This document shows positions 33,913-42,684 of a stretch of 64,000 nucleotides of DNA, piece after piece (the first letter of the stretch is position 1; each line of letters opens with the position of its first letter). The stretch is from CAZJLP01 sp964546955 (GTDB lineage: Bacteria > Verrucomicrobiota > Verrucomicrobiia > Opitutales > Opitutaceae), in assembly GCA_964546955.1 (NCBI GenBank), contig CAZJLP010000019.1, positions 16,039 through 80,038 of the forward strand, in the 5' to 3' direction. A program made the position numbers and the translations under genes. The notes under the pieces are model-generated. The model did no database searches and was not told where the DNA came from. It was given only the letters and a program-made list of their open reading frames with translations.

Positions 33913-34773
33913 ATGAGTCGATTACCCCTTCTGGTCGGTTGTCTATTCCTGGCGGCCCTTTCCGCAAACGGTGCGCCGCCGCAAGAGTATCCTCTTTGGC
34001 CGGGAGTCGCCCCCGGTTCCGAGGGCCAAAGCGGGGAGGAGAAGTGGGTCGAGCGTGGTACGGACGGTGTCGTGAACCGCGCGGTCAGCAATGTGCACCG
34101 TCCCGCGCTTATTGCTTATCTACCGGATCAGCCCTCCGCGCACGGGACGAGCCTGTTGCTTTTTCCCGGCGGGTCATTCCGCCACCTCTCGATCGACAAT
34201 GAAGGTCACGACGTCGCGCGCGCTCTCTGCAGCCGCGGCATTGCCGCTTTCATCGTGAAGTACCGTCTTCCTCGCACCGAGGGGAATATCTACACGATGA
34301 ACACGGCAGTGGGCGACGCTCTGCAGGCGATGAAACTCGTGCGCAGCCGTGCAGCGGAGTGGGGATTGAACGGGGACCGGGTGGGCATGATGGGCTTTTC
34401 CGCGGGAGGCGATCTGGCGGTTTTGGCGGCCGCTCGTGCGGCAAAAGGCGAGCGCCCGGCTTTTCTCGGGCTTATCTATTCGGGGCGTCCCGCCGACCTC
34501 GGCCCGCTGCCGGACGACTTTCCTCCCGCTTTCATCCTGACCGCGGGCGACGACCGATCGCATGCCGAGCCGCTGGTGAAGTTGTATCAGGATCTCTTCG
34601 CCAAGAAGATTTCAGCCGAACTCCATGTCTATTCGCGCGGCGGCCACGCCTTTGGAATGAAAAAACTCGGCCTGCCGGTCAGCGAGTGGCTGCACCGGCT
34701 GACGGACTGGTTGGAAGCCGAAAAACTGCTCGCCGCAACACCGGCCCCTGCAGCCCCAAAGGCTTCCAACTGA
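33913..34773 (+). CDS. Exported alpha/beta hydrolase (acetyl-esterase/xylanase-associated type)
   Basis: 286 residues from ATG 33913 with a signal peptide ('LPLLVGCLFLAALSANG'). Then 'YPLWPGVAPGSEG', 'LLLFPGGSFRHLS' (oxyanion region) and the nucleophile elbow 'GFSAGG' with Ser163, a late Asp in 'TAGDDRSHAEP' and His in 'RGGHAFG': a complete catalytic triad. Proteins with this 'LWPG.APG' opening are carbohydrate esterases in plant-polymer degraders. Substrate not proven. Confidence 0.88.
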   Translation: MSRLPLLVGCLFLAALSANGAPPQEYPLWPGVAPGSEGQSGEEKWVERGTDGVVNRAVSNVHRPALIAYLPDQPSAHGTSLLLFPGGSFRHLSIDNEGHDVARALCSRGIAAFIVKYRLPRTEGNIYTMNTAVGDALQAMKLVRSRAAEWGLNGDRVGMMGFSAGGDLAVLAAARAAKGERPAFLGLIYSGRPADLGPLPDDFPPAFILTAGDDRSHAEPLVKLYQDLFAKKISAELHVYSRGGHAFGMKKLGLPVSEWLHRLTDWLEAEKLLAATPAPAAPKASN

Positions 34774-34944
34774 AGAAAAGACAACCACCGCGCCTTCTCG
34801 ACCGGAGCCGACTGCCAGGGCCGCGGCTTTGTTTACCGAATGAGAGACGACCTTGATCCGCCTTTGATTCGGAAACCGAACGGGGACGCTGCGACAATTG
34901 CGCTGGCGCTGGGCAAAATCTCGTGAAGTAATTTGATCTCCCTG

Positions 34945-35256
34945 ATGACACTCTCCACCGCGCTCGGTCGACTTCGCCTCGTTGGATTTCTCGAAGGCCT
35001 TTCCTTTCTGATCTTGTTGGGCATCGCCATGCCGCTCAAATACGCCGCCGGGGAACCGCTGATGGTGAGAGTGGTGGGACTCGTTCACGGTGTTCTGTTT
35101 CTTGCCTACGTGCTCGCCGTGATCCAAGCCCACCTCGAGTACGAATGGCCTCTCGGTCGATCGTTCGTTCTTTTCGTCGCCGCGTTCTTGCCGTTTGGGC
35201 CGTTTGTCGCGGACCGCAAACTTCTGCGCGGAATCGAGTCGTCGCAGCGGGGATAG
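34945..35256 (+). CDS. DUF3817 integral membrane protein
   Basis: 103 residues from ATG 34945. Three hydrophobic segments and the family signature 'RLVGFLEGLSFLILLGIAMPLKY' followed by 'VRVVGLVHGVLFLAYVLAV'. Small integral membrane proteins of unknown function. A TTG 12 bases upstream is a less likely start. lolC/E-like begins 24 bp after its stop on the same strand. Confidence 0.85.
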   Translation: MTLSTALGRLRLVGFLEGLSFLILLGIAMPLKYAAGEPLMVRVVGLVHGVLFLAYVLAVIQAHLEYEWPLGRSFVLFVAAFLPFGPFVADRKLLRGIESSQRG

Positions 35257-35280
35257 GCTTTCAGGCCGCTCTTCTCAACG

Positions 35281-36513
35281 ATGCCTTGGTACCTTTACCT
35301 CGCGCTGAAGCAGCTGTTCCCCACCGGCAGGCGGTTTACGGTCTTCACGTTCGTTTCGCTTCTCGGCGTGGGGCTCGCGGTGTGGCTTTTGATTTCCACC
35401 ACCGGCGTCATGGGCGGTTTTGGGAAAAAGTACGGCGGCATGATTGTGGACACGCGGGGTGAGATTCAAGTCAATGTGCCCGCCTGGCGCGGAGCGCCGC
35501 GGGAGATTGAAGATAAAATCCGGGCCGTGCCCGGTGTCACGGGCGTGACGCCGACCTTCGCCGGCGTGGCTTACCTCCAATACCGCGACCTGCCGGCTTT
35601 CCCCAGTATCCTGGGCGTAGATACCTCCACGATCGAACAAGTCGTCCCCATTCGAAAATACCTCACCGGGTCCCTGGACGAGCTGGATGACGACTCGGTT
35701 ATTCTTAGCGCGGGGATCGCGCAGCAGGTGGGCGCGCAGATCGGAAGCAGAGTGGAATTATATTCCCCGGTCATGCTGCAGAGCATCCAGCGCGACGAGT
35801 ACAAACTCGCCACCGAGCTAATTGTGGTCGGGATCTACGAATTTGGCCATCAACAGCTGGATGCCTCGGTGGTGATCACGACGGACCGCCGCATGCGGGA
35901 CCTCTACAACTTGCGGACTGAGATGCCCATGTTCTACGTGAAGCTCGCACCCGGCGAGGATCTGTTTGCCGCCGTGGGCCGCATCCGAGCGGCCCTGCCG
36001 CAAGAGGCGAGGCCGGCCGTCAAGACGTGGATCGAGGCAGGGGAGTCCTTTCTCTTCGCCCTGCGGTTGGAAAAGATGATGGTGACGCTGATGATGGGCT
36101 TTGTCCTCGTGATCGCCGTTTTCCTCGTGAGCGCGCTGCTGTGGATTTCGGTTGTCCGCAAAACGCGCGAGATTGGATTGTTGGGGGCTTTGGGCGCCAC
36201 GCCTTGGCAAACCGCAGCGTGTTTTTGCCTCCAGGGACTGCTGGTCGGCGTGTTCGGAACGCTGCTGGGCTTGGGCTTGGGTTTTCTGACCCTCGCCAAC
36301 ATCAACAGCATCTTCCATTTTATCGGCAGGCTCACCGGCAATTGGCAGGCCATGGTCGCAATCTACCAGTTCACACAGGTCCCGGCGCACATCACCGCGC
36401 CTGAGGTGGCGACGATCGCGGGCTGCTCGATCTTGCTGGCCACCCTGGCAGGCTTGATCGCGGCGGGACGCGCTGCCCGCCTCAAACCGGTGGAAGCGCT
36501 GCGCAGCGAATGA
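35281..36513 (+). CDS. lolC: Lipoprotein-releasing ABC transporter permease (LolC/LolE family)
   Basis: 410 residues. A first membrane helix (about 17-42) is followed by a large periplasmic MacB/LolC-type domain (about 45-260) and three C-terminal helices (about 275-300, 320-345, 372-398) including the FtsX region 'RKTREIGLLGALGATPWQ'. Together with LolD it extracts mature lipoproteins from the inner membrane. Only one permease gene is present, so it may act as a homodimer (LolF-like). Its stop overlaps the lolD start (ATGA). Confidence 0.88.
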   Translation: MPWYLYLALKQLFPTGRRFTVFTFVSLLGVGLAVWLLISTTGVMGGFGKKYGGMIVDTRGEIQVNVPAWRGAPREIEDKIRAVPGVTGVTPTFAGVAYLQYRDLPAFPSILGVDTSTIEQVVPIRKYLTGSLDELDDDSVILSAGIAQQVGAQIGSRVELYSPVMLQSIQRDEYKLATELIVVGIYEFGHQQLDASVVITTDRRMRDLYNLRTEMPMFYVKLAPGEDLFAAVGRIRAALPQEARPAVKTWIEAGESFLFALRLEKMMVTLMMGFVLVIAVFLVSALLWISVVRKTREIGLLGALGATPWQTAACFCLQGLLVGVFGTLLGLGLGFLTLANINSIFHFIGRLTGNWQAMVAIYQFTQVPAHITAPEVATIAGCSILLATLAGLIAAGRAARLKPVEALRSE

Positions 36514-37190
36514 TCGTTATGGCCGATCCCATCCTCATCGCCCGCAATCTTCGGAAGACCTACCTGAGCGGCGACCGCACGATCCAGGTTTTGAACGAGA
36601 TTTCGTTCGAAATCGAGGCCGGCGAAAGCGTGAGTATTCGCGGTGAATCGGGCTCCGGTAAATCGACGCTCTTGAATCTGCTCGCGGGTATCGACGCGCC
36701 CGATGCAGGCGAATTGACCTGGAAAGGCTTCGCACGGGCAGATCATGTGGCGCGCGCTCGTTTCCTCGGAATCATCTTCCAGTCGTTTTTCCTCATGCCC
36801 GAGATGAACGCGTTGGAGAATGTGCTCATGGCCAGGCGGATTGTCGGGGGTGTTGGGCCGACGGAGCGAGCCCGCGCGGCGCTCTTGCTGCAGAAAGTGG
36901 GCCTCGCGGAGCGGGCACATCATCTGCCGAATCAGCTTTCGGGCGGTGAGCGGCAGCGTGTGGCGGTCGCGCGATCGCTCATGAATGCGCCGCCCCTCAT
37001 CCTGGCCGACGAGCCGACGGGCAATCTCGACGAACGCACGGGCGACTCGGTCATCGAATTGCTGTTGTCCTTGTGCGCCGAGACGGAAACCGCCCTCGTT
37101 TTGGTCACGCACAATGCGGCTCATGCGGCCAAGACCCGCCGCAAACTTTTTCTGCACGAAGGCCGGCTTGCGGCGGCTGTTGGCCCGTGA
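36510..37190 (+). CDS. lolD: Lipoprotein-releasing ABC transporter ATPase
   Basis: 226 residues, single ABC ATPase. Walker A 'GESGSGKST' near 46-54, Q-loop 'FQSFFLMPEM', signature 'LSGGERQRV', Walker B 'LILADEPTGNLDE' and the H-loop 'VTHNAAHA' are all intact. The MacB/LolD subclass is supported by the upstream coupled permease. Starts within the permease stop; an ATG nine bases downstream is also possible. Confidence 0.92.
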   Translation: MIVMADPILIARNLRKTYLSGDRTIQVLNEISFEIEAGESVSIRGESGSGKSTLLNLLAGIDAPDAGELTWKGFARADHVARARFLGIIFQSFFLMPEMNALENVLMARRIVGGVGPTERARAALLLQKVGLAERAHHLPNQLSGGERQRVAVARSLMNAPPLILADEPTGNLDERTGDSVIELLLSLCAETETALVLVTHNAAHAAKTRRKLFLHEGRLAAAVGP

Positions 37191-37194
37191 GAGA

Positions 37195-38076
37195 ATGCCT
37201 CGCATGCAGGCTTTCCTTTCGGGTTTGACCCAGTTTTCCGCCGCGCTCGACCAGACAGTTACCCTGGCGGAGTTGTTGCGGGCCATGCATGAGCACGCGC
37301 ATTTCGTTTTGAGTCCCGAGTCGGAGGAGGGAGTGCAGGCGTTGCTGCAGCGGGACGACCTTGCTCGCTCCGCGCACGCCCAGCTGCAGTTGATGGAGCG
37401 TTTGCTGCGCGAGAGCCGGCTTCATGGAATCGATCGGGCGGGTGTCCTGCTCGCGGCTCGCGTGTTGATCGTTCGGCTGGCGGCGGCGAAGGACAGTGCG
37501 TCGCGGATCGCCATCATGAAGGAGCGCGGCGATGTGGTCGGTGCGGTGGACGAGGAAATATTGCGGATTGCGACGCATCCGCCGGACGGTGCCCCGCCCA
37601 CTCCGCAGGCTTTTGCGGTTCTCTGCGGGCTCTTCGGACGTTCGCAACAAGGCGATGTTGAAGGCGCCGTGGCCGAATTTGAGCGCGCGGCCGCGCAGGT
37701 GCCGACCGGCGAGTCCGAGGAGGTTTTGAACGAGAATGCGGCGGGCGCCGAAACGGAAACCGCGCATCGCTCCGCCCTGCTCGTGGGCCATTGGCGCCAC
37801 ACTGACGCGCTGAGCAGCCGGGAAGTCAGTGTCGTTACCGACCATCATCTCGTCATAAAACCGGAGGGGATATATGAAGCGTGGAGCCACACCGTGTCGG
37901 CCGCGGCCTCGTATGAAAGCACCTCCGAAATCGAACGCGGCCGATGGCAGCTGGTGGACGATCGGCTGTCGCTGGTGTTGGGTGAGATGGCGGAGCATTC
38001 CCATATCGCGGTCGATGGCCGCAACCTCTTGATGAAGGATTGGGGCTCGCGGCGAATTTGGGAACGCGTGCGATAG
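37195..38076 (+). CDS. Hypothetical protein following lolD
   Basis: 293 residues from ATG 37195, 4 bp after the lolD stop, so likely cotranscribed. Residues 1-180 are helical and Ala/Arg-rich. The C-terminal 90 residues are different: 'LVGHWRHTDALSSREVSVVTDHHLVIKPEGIYEAWS' followed by 'GRWQLVDDRLSLVLG', resembling small beta-barrel lipocalin-like domains that report 'W..', 'G.W...' strands. I do not recognise a family. No signal peptide. An ATG at 37204 is also possible. Confidence 0.72.
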   Translation: MPRMQAFLSGLTQFSAALDQTVTLAELLRAMHEHAHFVLSPESEEGVQALLQRDDLARSAHAQLQLMERLLRESRLHGIDRAGVLLAARVLIVRLAAAKDSASRIAIMKERGDVVGAVDEEILRIATHPPDGAPPTPQAFAVLCGLFGRSQQGDVEGAVAEFERAAAQVPTGESEEVLNENAAGAETETAHRSALLVGHWRHTDALSSREVSVVTDHHLVIKPEGIYEAWSHTVSAAASYESTSEIERGRWQLVDDRLSLVLGEMAEHSHIAVDGRNLLMKDWGSRRIWERVR

Positions 38077-38240
38077 CACAGCTTGGGACGGAGTGTCTCG
38101 CGAAGGATCCGAAGAGAACGAAGGAAGGGTCGGACAAGCGCAGTGGCCCGGGCAGAAGCCAACGACGAAGCAGCGGCTTATGACGGACGGACGATGCCTC
38201 GTTCACCCGCTAGCGCTCGCGACAGTCTCGGCTCCGCGGG

Positions 38241-38310
38241 CGAACTCCAAACTCTAACCGCCAAACTCCAAACCCGCAACCGCAGAGCCGCGGCGCGGCT
38301 CTGCGGTTGC
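38241..38310. repeat. Heptamer array running into a perfect hairpin before the oxidoreductase
   Basis: 38241-38282: CGAACTC, CAAACTC, TAACCGC, CAAACTC, CAAACCC, GCAACCG, six units at exact period 7. The last unit is the start of a perfect hairpin 38276-38310 (GCAACCGCAGAGCCGC, 3-base loop, GCGGCTCTGCGGTTGC). The hairpin ends 33 bp before the next ATG and would form in its mRNA leader. Confidence 0.78.
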
Positions 38311-38343
38311 ATCTCCCCCGGCGCGTCTCTACCACTCAGCCCC

Positions 38344-39327
38344 ATGTCCAAGCCCAAGATCAAATGTGGCGTCGTCGGTGTCGGTTCTTTGGGGCAGCAC
38401 CATGCGCGGATTTACGCGTCGCTGCCCAATGTCGAATTTGCCGGCATCTTCGAAACAAACGATGCGCGGGCAGCCGAAATTTGCGCGAAACACGAGTGCC
38501 GCCGGTTTGCCACGATCGAGGAACTCGGTCGGTCCTGCGACGCTGTTTCAGTCGTGGTGCCCACGGACAAACACGCCGAGGTTGCGGTGCCTCTTCTGGA
38601 GCAGGGTTGTCATCTGCTGATCGAGAAACCTCTTTGCGCCAGCTTGGAGGAGGCGGAGCAAGTGCTGGCGGCCGCACACAAAACCAAGCGCTTGGTGCAA
38701 GTCGGCCATATCGAGCATTTCAATCCGGTCATGAGCTACCTCGAGAAGGAGGCCAGCCATCCCCAGTACATCACGACGGAGCGCCTGGCGCCCTATCAGA
38801 CTCGGGGGACCGAAGTGGGCGTGGTGCTCGATCTGATGATCCACGACATTGGAATCGTGCTGGCGCTCGTGAAGTCGCCCATCCGCAAAATCGACAGTGT
38901 GGGAGTGTGCGTCCTTTCGAAAACGGAGGATATCGCCAACGCCCGCATCGAATTCGAGAACGGCTGCGTGGCCAATTTGAGCGCGAGCCGAATGAGCCTG
39001 AAGAAAAACCGTGAGATTCGCGTCTTTCAGGATAACGCGTATCTCTCGCTCGATTTCATGAATCAGAAGGGCCATCTGGTCAAAAAGAGCGACTTGATCG
39101 CATACGGCGTGAAACTCAAAGTCGGACTCGCGAAGGCGGGAGACGCGAGCTCCATCCCGGTGCACGAAATTCCGATCGAGAAAGGGGAGCCGCTCGCGAT
39201 CGAACTGGCGCACTTTGTCGACAGCGTGGCGCGACTGCAGCAGCCGAAAGTCGGTGCCGCCCTCGGCAAGTCCGCCCTCGATGTCGCGATCACGATCACT
39301 GACCAGATCCGCAAGGCGAAGAGATGA
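38344..39327 (+). CDS. Gfo/Idh/MocA family oxidoreductase, possibly GnnA-like (lipid A)
   Basis: 327 residues from ATG 38344. N-terminal Rossmann fold 'CGVVGVGSLGQHHARIYA', then the family's 'EKPLCASLEEAEQVL' and 'GHIEHFNPV', with a C-terminal substrate domain. It lies just upstream of lpxB. In Acidithiobacillus and Leptospira a member of this family (GnnA) oxidises UDP-GlcNAc at C3 toward a 3-amino lipid A, and similar genes sit near lpx genes elsewhere. The partner aminotransferase gnnB is not in the window, so this role is tentative. Confidence 0.85.
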   Translation: MSKPKIKCGVVGVGSLGQHHARIYASLPNVEFAGIFETNDARAAEICAKHECRRFATIEELGRSCDAVSVVVPTDKHAEVAVPLLEQGCHLLIEKPLCASLEEAEQVLAAAHKTKRLVQVGHIEHFNPVMSYLEKEASHPQYITTERLAPYQTRGTEVGVVLDLMIHDIGIVLALVKSPIRKIDSVGVCVLSKTEDIANARIEFENGCVANLSASRMSLKKNREIRVFQDNAYLSLDFMNQKGHLVKKSDLIAYGVKLKVGLAKAGDASSIPVHEIPIEKGEPLAIELAHFVDSVARLQQPKVGAALGKSALDVAITITDQIRKAKR

Positions 39328-39416
39328 GTTCTTTCTCGGTTTTCGGGGAGTGCGAACGATGAGGCCATGACCTCTGACAACATTATCCGCAGTCGCTGAA
39401 ATTTCCCCGACTCCCC

Positions 39417-40559
39417 ATGCCCGCCTCGATGCCTTTGCGTTTCCCTCCGCCGATTTCCGGGAAAATCGACCTTCTGATCGTGGCGGGCGAGCATTCCGGC
39501 GACCAGCACGCCGCGCGGATGGTGCGTGATCTGCGCGCTCGTGATCCACAGCTTGCGGTGGCCGCGCTGGGTGGACCGGAACTCGCGGCGGCGGGGGCGC
39601 AACTTCTCTACGACCTGACCGCTTCATCGGTGGTGGGCTTGGTCGAGGTGTTGAAGAACTACGGATTTTTCAAAGCGCTTTTCGCCGAAACCCTTCGCTG
39701 GATAGCGGAACACAAACCGCGCGCGGTATGCTTCATCGACTATCCAGGCTTCAATCTCCGGCTGGCCAAGGCACTTCACGAGCGAGGACTTTCGGTCAAA
39801 GGCGGCGGAACCATCAAGACACTCTATTATATCAGCCCGCAGATTTGGGCGTGGAAAGCGTCCCGGCGGTTTTCAATGGCGGCGCATCTTGACCGAATGG
39901 CGGTGATTTTCCCCTTCGAAACGGAATGCTACGGCGACACCGTGCTTCCCGCCGAGTTCGTGGGCCACCCGTTCCTGGCCGACGACTATGAGTCGCCGGT
40001 CAGTTACGATCCCGCCGGCCCAGTCTTGCTGTTGCCCGGAAGTCGAAAGCAAGCCGTGTCGCGGATTTTTCCGGTCATGCTGGCTGGATTAGCCGGCTTC
40101 AAGTCGCGGCCAGCGGTCGTGTTGTATCCAAGCAGCGAGATCGAAGCCGTTTTGCGCGCCATTCCCTCTTCGCCGACTGTTTCGCTGCGCCAAACCGGAG
40201 TGCCCGTCGCAGCCTCGGCAGTGCTGACCAGTTCCGGGACAATGTCCATGCACTGCGCTTTGGCCGGAATTCCCGGCGCAATCGTGTACCGGGCCAATCC
40301 ATTGACCTACCTCTTGGGTCGATGGCTGGTGAAAGTTCCTTATCTCGGCATTGCCAATCTGCTGCTCAAGGAGCCGATGTACCCCGAATATATCCAGGGG
40401 GCAGCCACGCCCGACGCGCTCGCGAGTGAGCTGAACGAGTGTGTGAGCAATCCTGCACGCCGCGAGCGGACGCAAAAGCACGCCGAGCGCCTGAAGGCCC
40501 TTTTGCGCCGCCCGGCCAGCGGAACCCCCGCGGATTGGCTGCTGCGACAGCTGGGGTAG
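39417..40559 (+). CDS. lpxB: Lipid-A-disaccharide synthase
   Basis: 380 residues, normal LpxB length. It joins lipid X to UDP-diacylglucosamine in lipid A synthesis; a GT-B, membrane-associated enzyme. Seen: 'VAGEHSGDQHAARMV', 'CFIDYPGFNLRLAKAL', 'YYISPQIWAWKASR', 'PFETECYG', 'VGHPF', 'LLPGSRKQAV' and 'SSGTMSMHCALAGIPGAIVYRAN', all LpxB hallmarks. It indicates an outer membrane with lipopolysaccharide. Confidence 0.96.
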   Translation: MPASMPLRFPPPISGKIDLLIVAGEHSGDQHAARMVRDLRARDPQLAVAALGGPELAAAGAQLLYDLTASSVVGLVEVLKNYGFFKALFAETLRWIAEHKPRAVCFIDYPGFNLRLAKALHERGLSVKGGGTIKTLYYISPQIWAWKASRRFSMAAHLDRMAVIFPFETECYGDTVLPAEFVGHPFLADDYESPVSYDPAGPVLLLPGSRKQAVSRIFPVMLAGLAGFKSRPAVVLYPSSEIEAVLRAIPSSPTVSLRQTGVPVAASAVLTSSGTMSMHCALAGIPGAIVYRANPLTYLLGRWLVKVPYLGIANLLLKEPMYPEYIQGAATPDALASELNECVSNPARRERTQKHAERLKALLRRPASGTPADWLLRQLG

Positions 40560-40580
40560 GGGGCTGCCGTCCCCTTCCCC
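40553..40580 (+). terminator. Probable terminator hairpin after lpxB
   Basis: A G-rich arm (GGGGTAGGGGG) overlaps the lpxB stop and pairs with CCCCTTCCCC after a 7-base loop. The stem is strong but there is no T-run, so the call is moderate. Confidence 0.45.
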
Positions 40581-40715
40581 GACATAGTTATCTCTGGATG
40601 CCTCAATCCAACGGATGTGGGGAGCTTCGCTTCCCTAGACCCCTGATCAACCCCTTGCCGAAGTGTCACCTAAGCGGTGAGTACACGCTAGGCCTCGCCT
40701 ACCTTTCCGCATTAT

Positions 40716-40793
40716 CATCCTCGCGCGAAGCGAAGGATCCCGTTGTGCACAAGCGTCGACGTCCGACTGGATTCTTCGCTTTGCTCAAGAATG
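40716..40793. repeat. Inverted repeat of the CATCCTGAGCG type, copy 2
   Basis: Left arm 40716-40740 (CATCCTCGCGCGAAGC then GAAGGATCC) and right arm 40769-40793 (GGATTCTTCGCTTTGC then TCAAGAATG) pair with several mismatches around a 28-bp spacer. Same family as 468-546, but both arms have diverged. Confidence 0.7.
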
Positions 40794-41589
40794 CCAAACC
40801 GTAGTGGGTGGACGATATTGGGTGTGACGAGCTAAATTGATCCCGGGTCGTTGGTCGGAGGCACCGAAGTCACTGGTGATGCGATGTGGCGAGCCCGGGG
40901 TAAACTGTGCGTTGTTCGGGGTGGAACCCGACTCATCGTCGGCGCGCTTGAGACCTTGAACGCGCTGACGTGAAGAGCGAGGATTGGACCTGGCTTGCTT
41001 GGCGACCTCATGAGGACACTAACACGCTCAATAGCTTTGCGATTACCGGCGCAAAGCAGGGTCGGGCTCCACCTGAAAACGTTGATAAAATCGGTCACAG
41101 CCTTCTTGCGGGATCAGGCGATGGAAAAATGTCGTGAGCCTGGGGATACAAGGTCGATCGGGTTTCGCCCGAGCCCGCCGTTTGTGACGATGAGGTGACA
41201 CGTGCCCCTCCTGGTGAAAAAGGCGGAGATGCCGCCCGGGGATTCGGCCGGTGCAAAACCACGAACACGACAAAAAAGAAAACAACGGCGGAAAGCGCGA
41301 CGACAGCGTTAAATTTCCTCATGGAGCGCGGTGGTTCGTTAGGTCTGACGTGCTGAAACGTACAAAGTTTCGTTATATTAATAGACACCCACCGAATCCG
41401 AAATCGGACATAAATTATGCAACAAGTTCGCTCGAGGAGTTCGGGAACCGGCGCGCCACGACTCGGAGTGGAGTCCCCCGCGTGCAGGATTGGTAAGACG
41501 ACGGCCCGGGGACAGCGGTGCCGAACACCACGGCGGGCTCCACCTCTCGCCTTGGTTTGTCCGTCCTCTTGATTTCCGAACCGCTCCGC
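40794..41589. other. Gene-poor stretch between lpxB and hemA
   Basis: No convincing gene other than the weak, possibly frameshifted small frame at 41041-41322. The A/T content rises near 41360-41420, which may be the hidden upstream region of that frame. The hemA stop is at 41590 on the other strand. Confidence 0.5.
41041..41322 (-). pseudogene. Possible small exported protein, perhaps frameshifted
   Basis: From ATG 41322 a frame of 75 residues begins with a good signal/membrane segment ('MRKFNAVVALSAVVFFFVVFVVLH') and ends at 41095. In the neighbouring frame, downstream residues look more protein-like ('LTTFFHRLIPQEGCDRFYQR', then 'FQVEPDPALRR') and stop near 41043. A single frameshift near 41110-41150 would join the two. 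I do not recognise a family and no ribosome-binding site is clear. Confidence 0.25.
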
Positions 41590-42684
41590 TCAGGACGGCG
41601 AGGCGCGGTGTTCAAACGCCGAATCGACGGCACCGCTCGGTCGCGCCGTCGTCGGCAGGCCGAGCTGCTTCCAGACTCCGTCCGCCTTTTGACGCAGGAT
41701 CTCACGGGCCTTGGCGACCTCGAGGACACGCGCAGCCAGGTTTTCTTCGGCAATCTTCGCCAGGTCGTCGAGATTGTAGAGGAAGACATTTTCGTGGGTT
41801 GCCACGTCGGGCGCCACGTTGCGAGGCAGGGCCAGATCGATCAGGAACAAGGGCTGGGCGGCGCGCGACTTCATGGCGGCGGCAACGTTGGGTTTTGTCA
41901 CAACGGCGGCCGGAGCGGCGGTCGAACAGACGACGACATCGAACTCGGAGAGGTGATGGACGAAGTTGTCGAAGGGTAGCGCCTTCGCGTCCAACCCCTG
42001 CGCCAACTGCATCGCCCGGTCGAACGTGCGGCTCGCCACGGTCAGCGTCCCGGCGCCCCGGCTAACAAACGCTTTGGCCGTCTTTTCGCCGATGTCTCCC
42101 GCGCCCAGCAGGAGGATTCGGGTGCGGCTCAGCTGGCCGAAGATCTTCTGCGCCAGTTCGACGGCGACGTTTGCCACGCTGATCTGACCTTCGGTAATCG
42201 CCGTATGCGTGCGCACGTACTTCGCGTGTTGGAACGCCTTTTGGAAGAGACGATTGAGAACCGGGCCGACGGTCTTGCGCTGCTGGGCGTCCGCGTAGGC
42301 CTCCTTCACCTGACCGAGGATCTCCGTCTCGCCCAGCATTTGGGAATCGAGGCCGGACGACACTTCAAGGAGGTGTTGCACGGTCTGGACGCCGGCGGTG
42401 TGCTGGCGAATTCGGCCGAATTCATCCGACGGAAAACCTTGGAAGCGACAAAATGCCGCCTCCAGCTCGTGCACCGTTTCCCGGCCAGCCGCCACGCCGT
42501 AAAACTCTACCCGATTGCAGGTATTGAGGATGGCGAATTCCTGCAGTCCCGGCAGCTGCCCGAGTTCGTGACAAAACGATCCCATCTTGTCGGCGGTCAA
42601 AGCCAGCTTCTCGCGCAGTTCGATTGGCGCGGTGTGGTGGCTGGCACCCAAAAGAAAAAGAATCCGTGCGGAGGATTGGCTCAT
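41590..42684 (-). CDS. hemA: Glutamyl-tRNA reductase
   Basis: 364 residues from ATG 42684. It reduces glutamyl-tRNA(Glu) to glutamate-1-semialdehyde, the first step of tetrapyrrole synthesis. The catalytic Cys56 is in 'LNTCNRVEFYG', with 'HHTAPIE', 'GETEILGQVK' and the NADPH site 'LLLGAGDIGEKTA'. At 364 residues it is shorter than the usual 410-430; the C-terminal dimerisation helices are cut to about 45 residues. Its start overlaps the HemX-like stop by one base (TGATG), so the pair is translationally coupled. Confidence 0.93.
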   Translation of the reverse strand: MSQSSARILFLLGASHHTAPIELREKLALTADKMGSFCHELGQLPGLQEFAILNTCNRVEFYGVAAGRETVHELEAAFCRFQGFPSDEFGRIRQHTAGVQTVQHLLEVSSGLDSQMLGETEILGQVKEAYADAQQRKTVGPVLNRLFQKAFQHAKYVRTHTAITEGQISVANVAVELAQKIFGQLSRTRILLLGAGDIGEKTAKAFVSRGAGTLTVASRTFDRAMQLAQGLDAKALPFDNFVHHLSEFDVVVCSTAAPAAVVTKPNVAAAMKSRAAQPLFLIDLALPRNVAPDVATHENVFLYNLDDLAKIAEENLAARVLEVAKAREILRQKADGVWKQLGLPTTARPSGAVDSAFEHRASPS

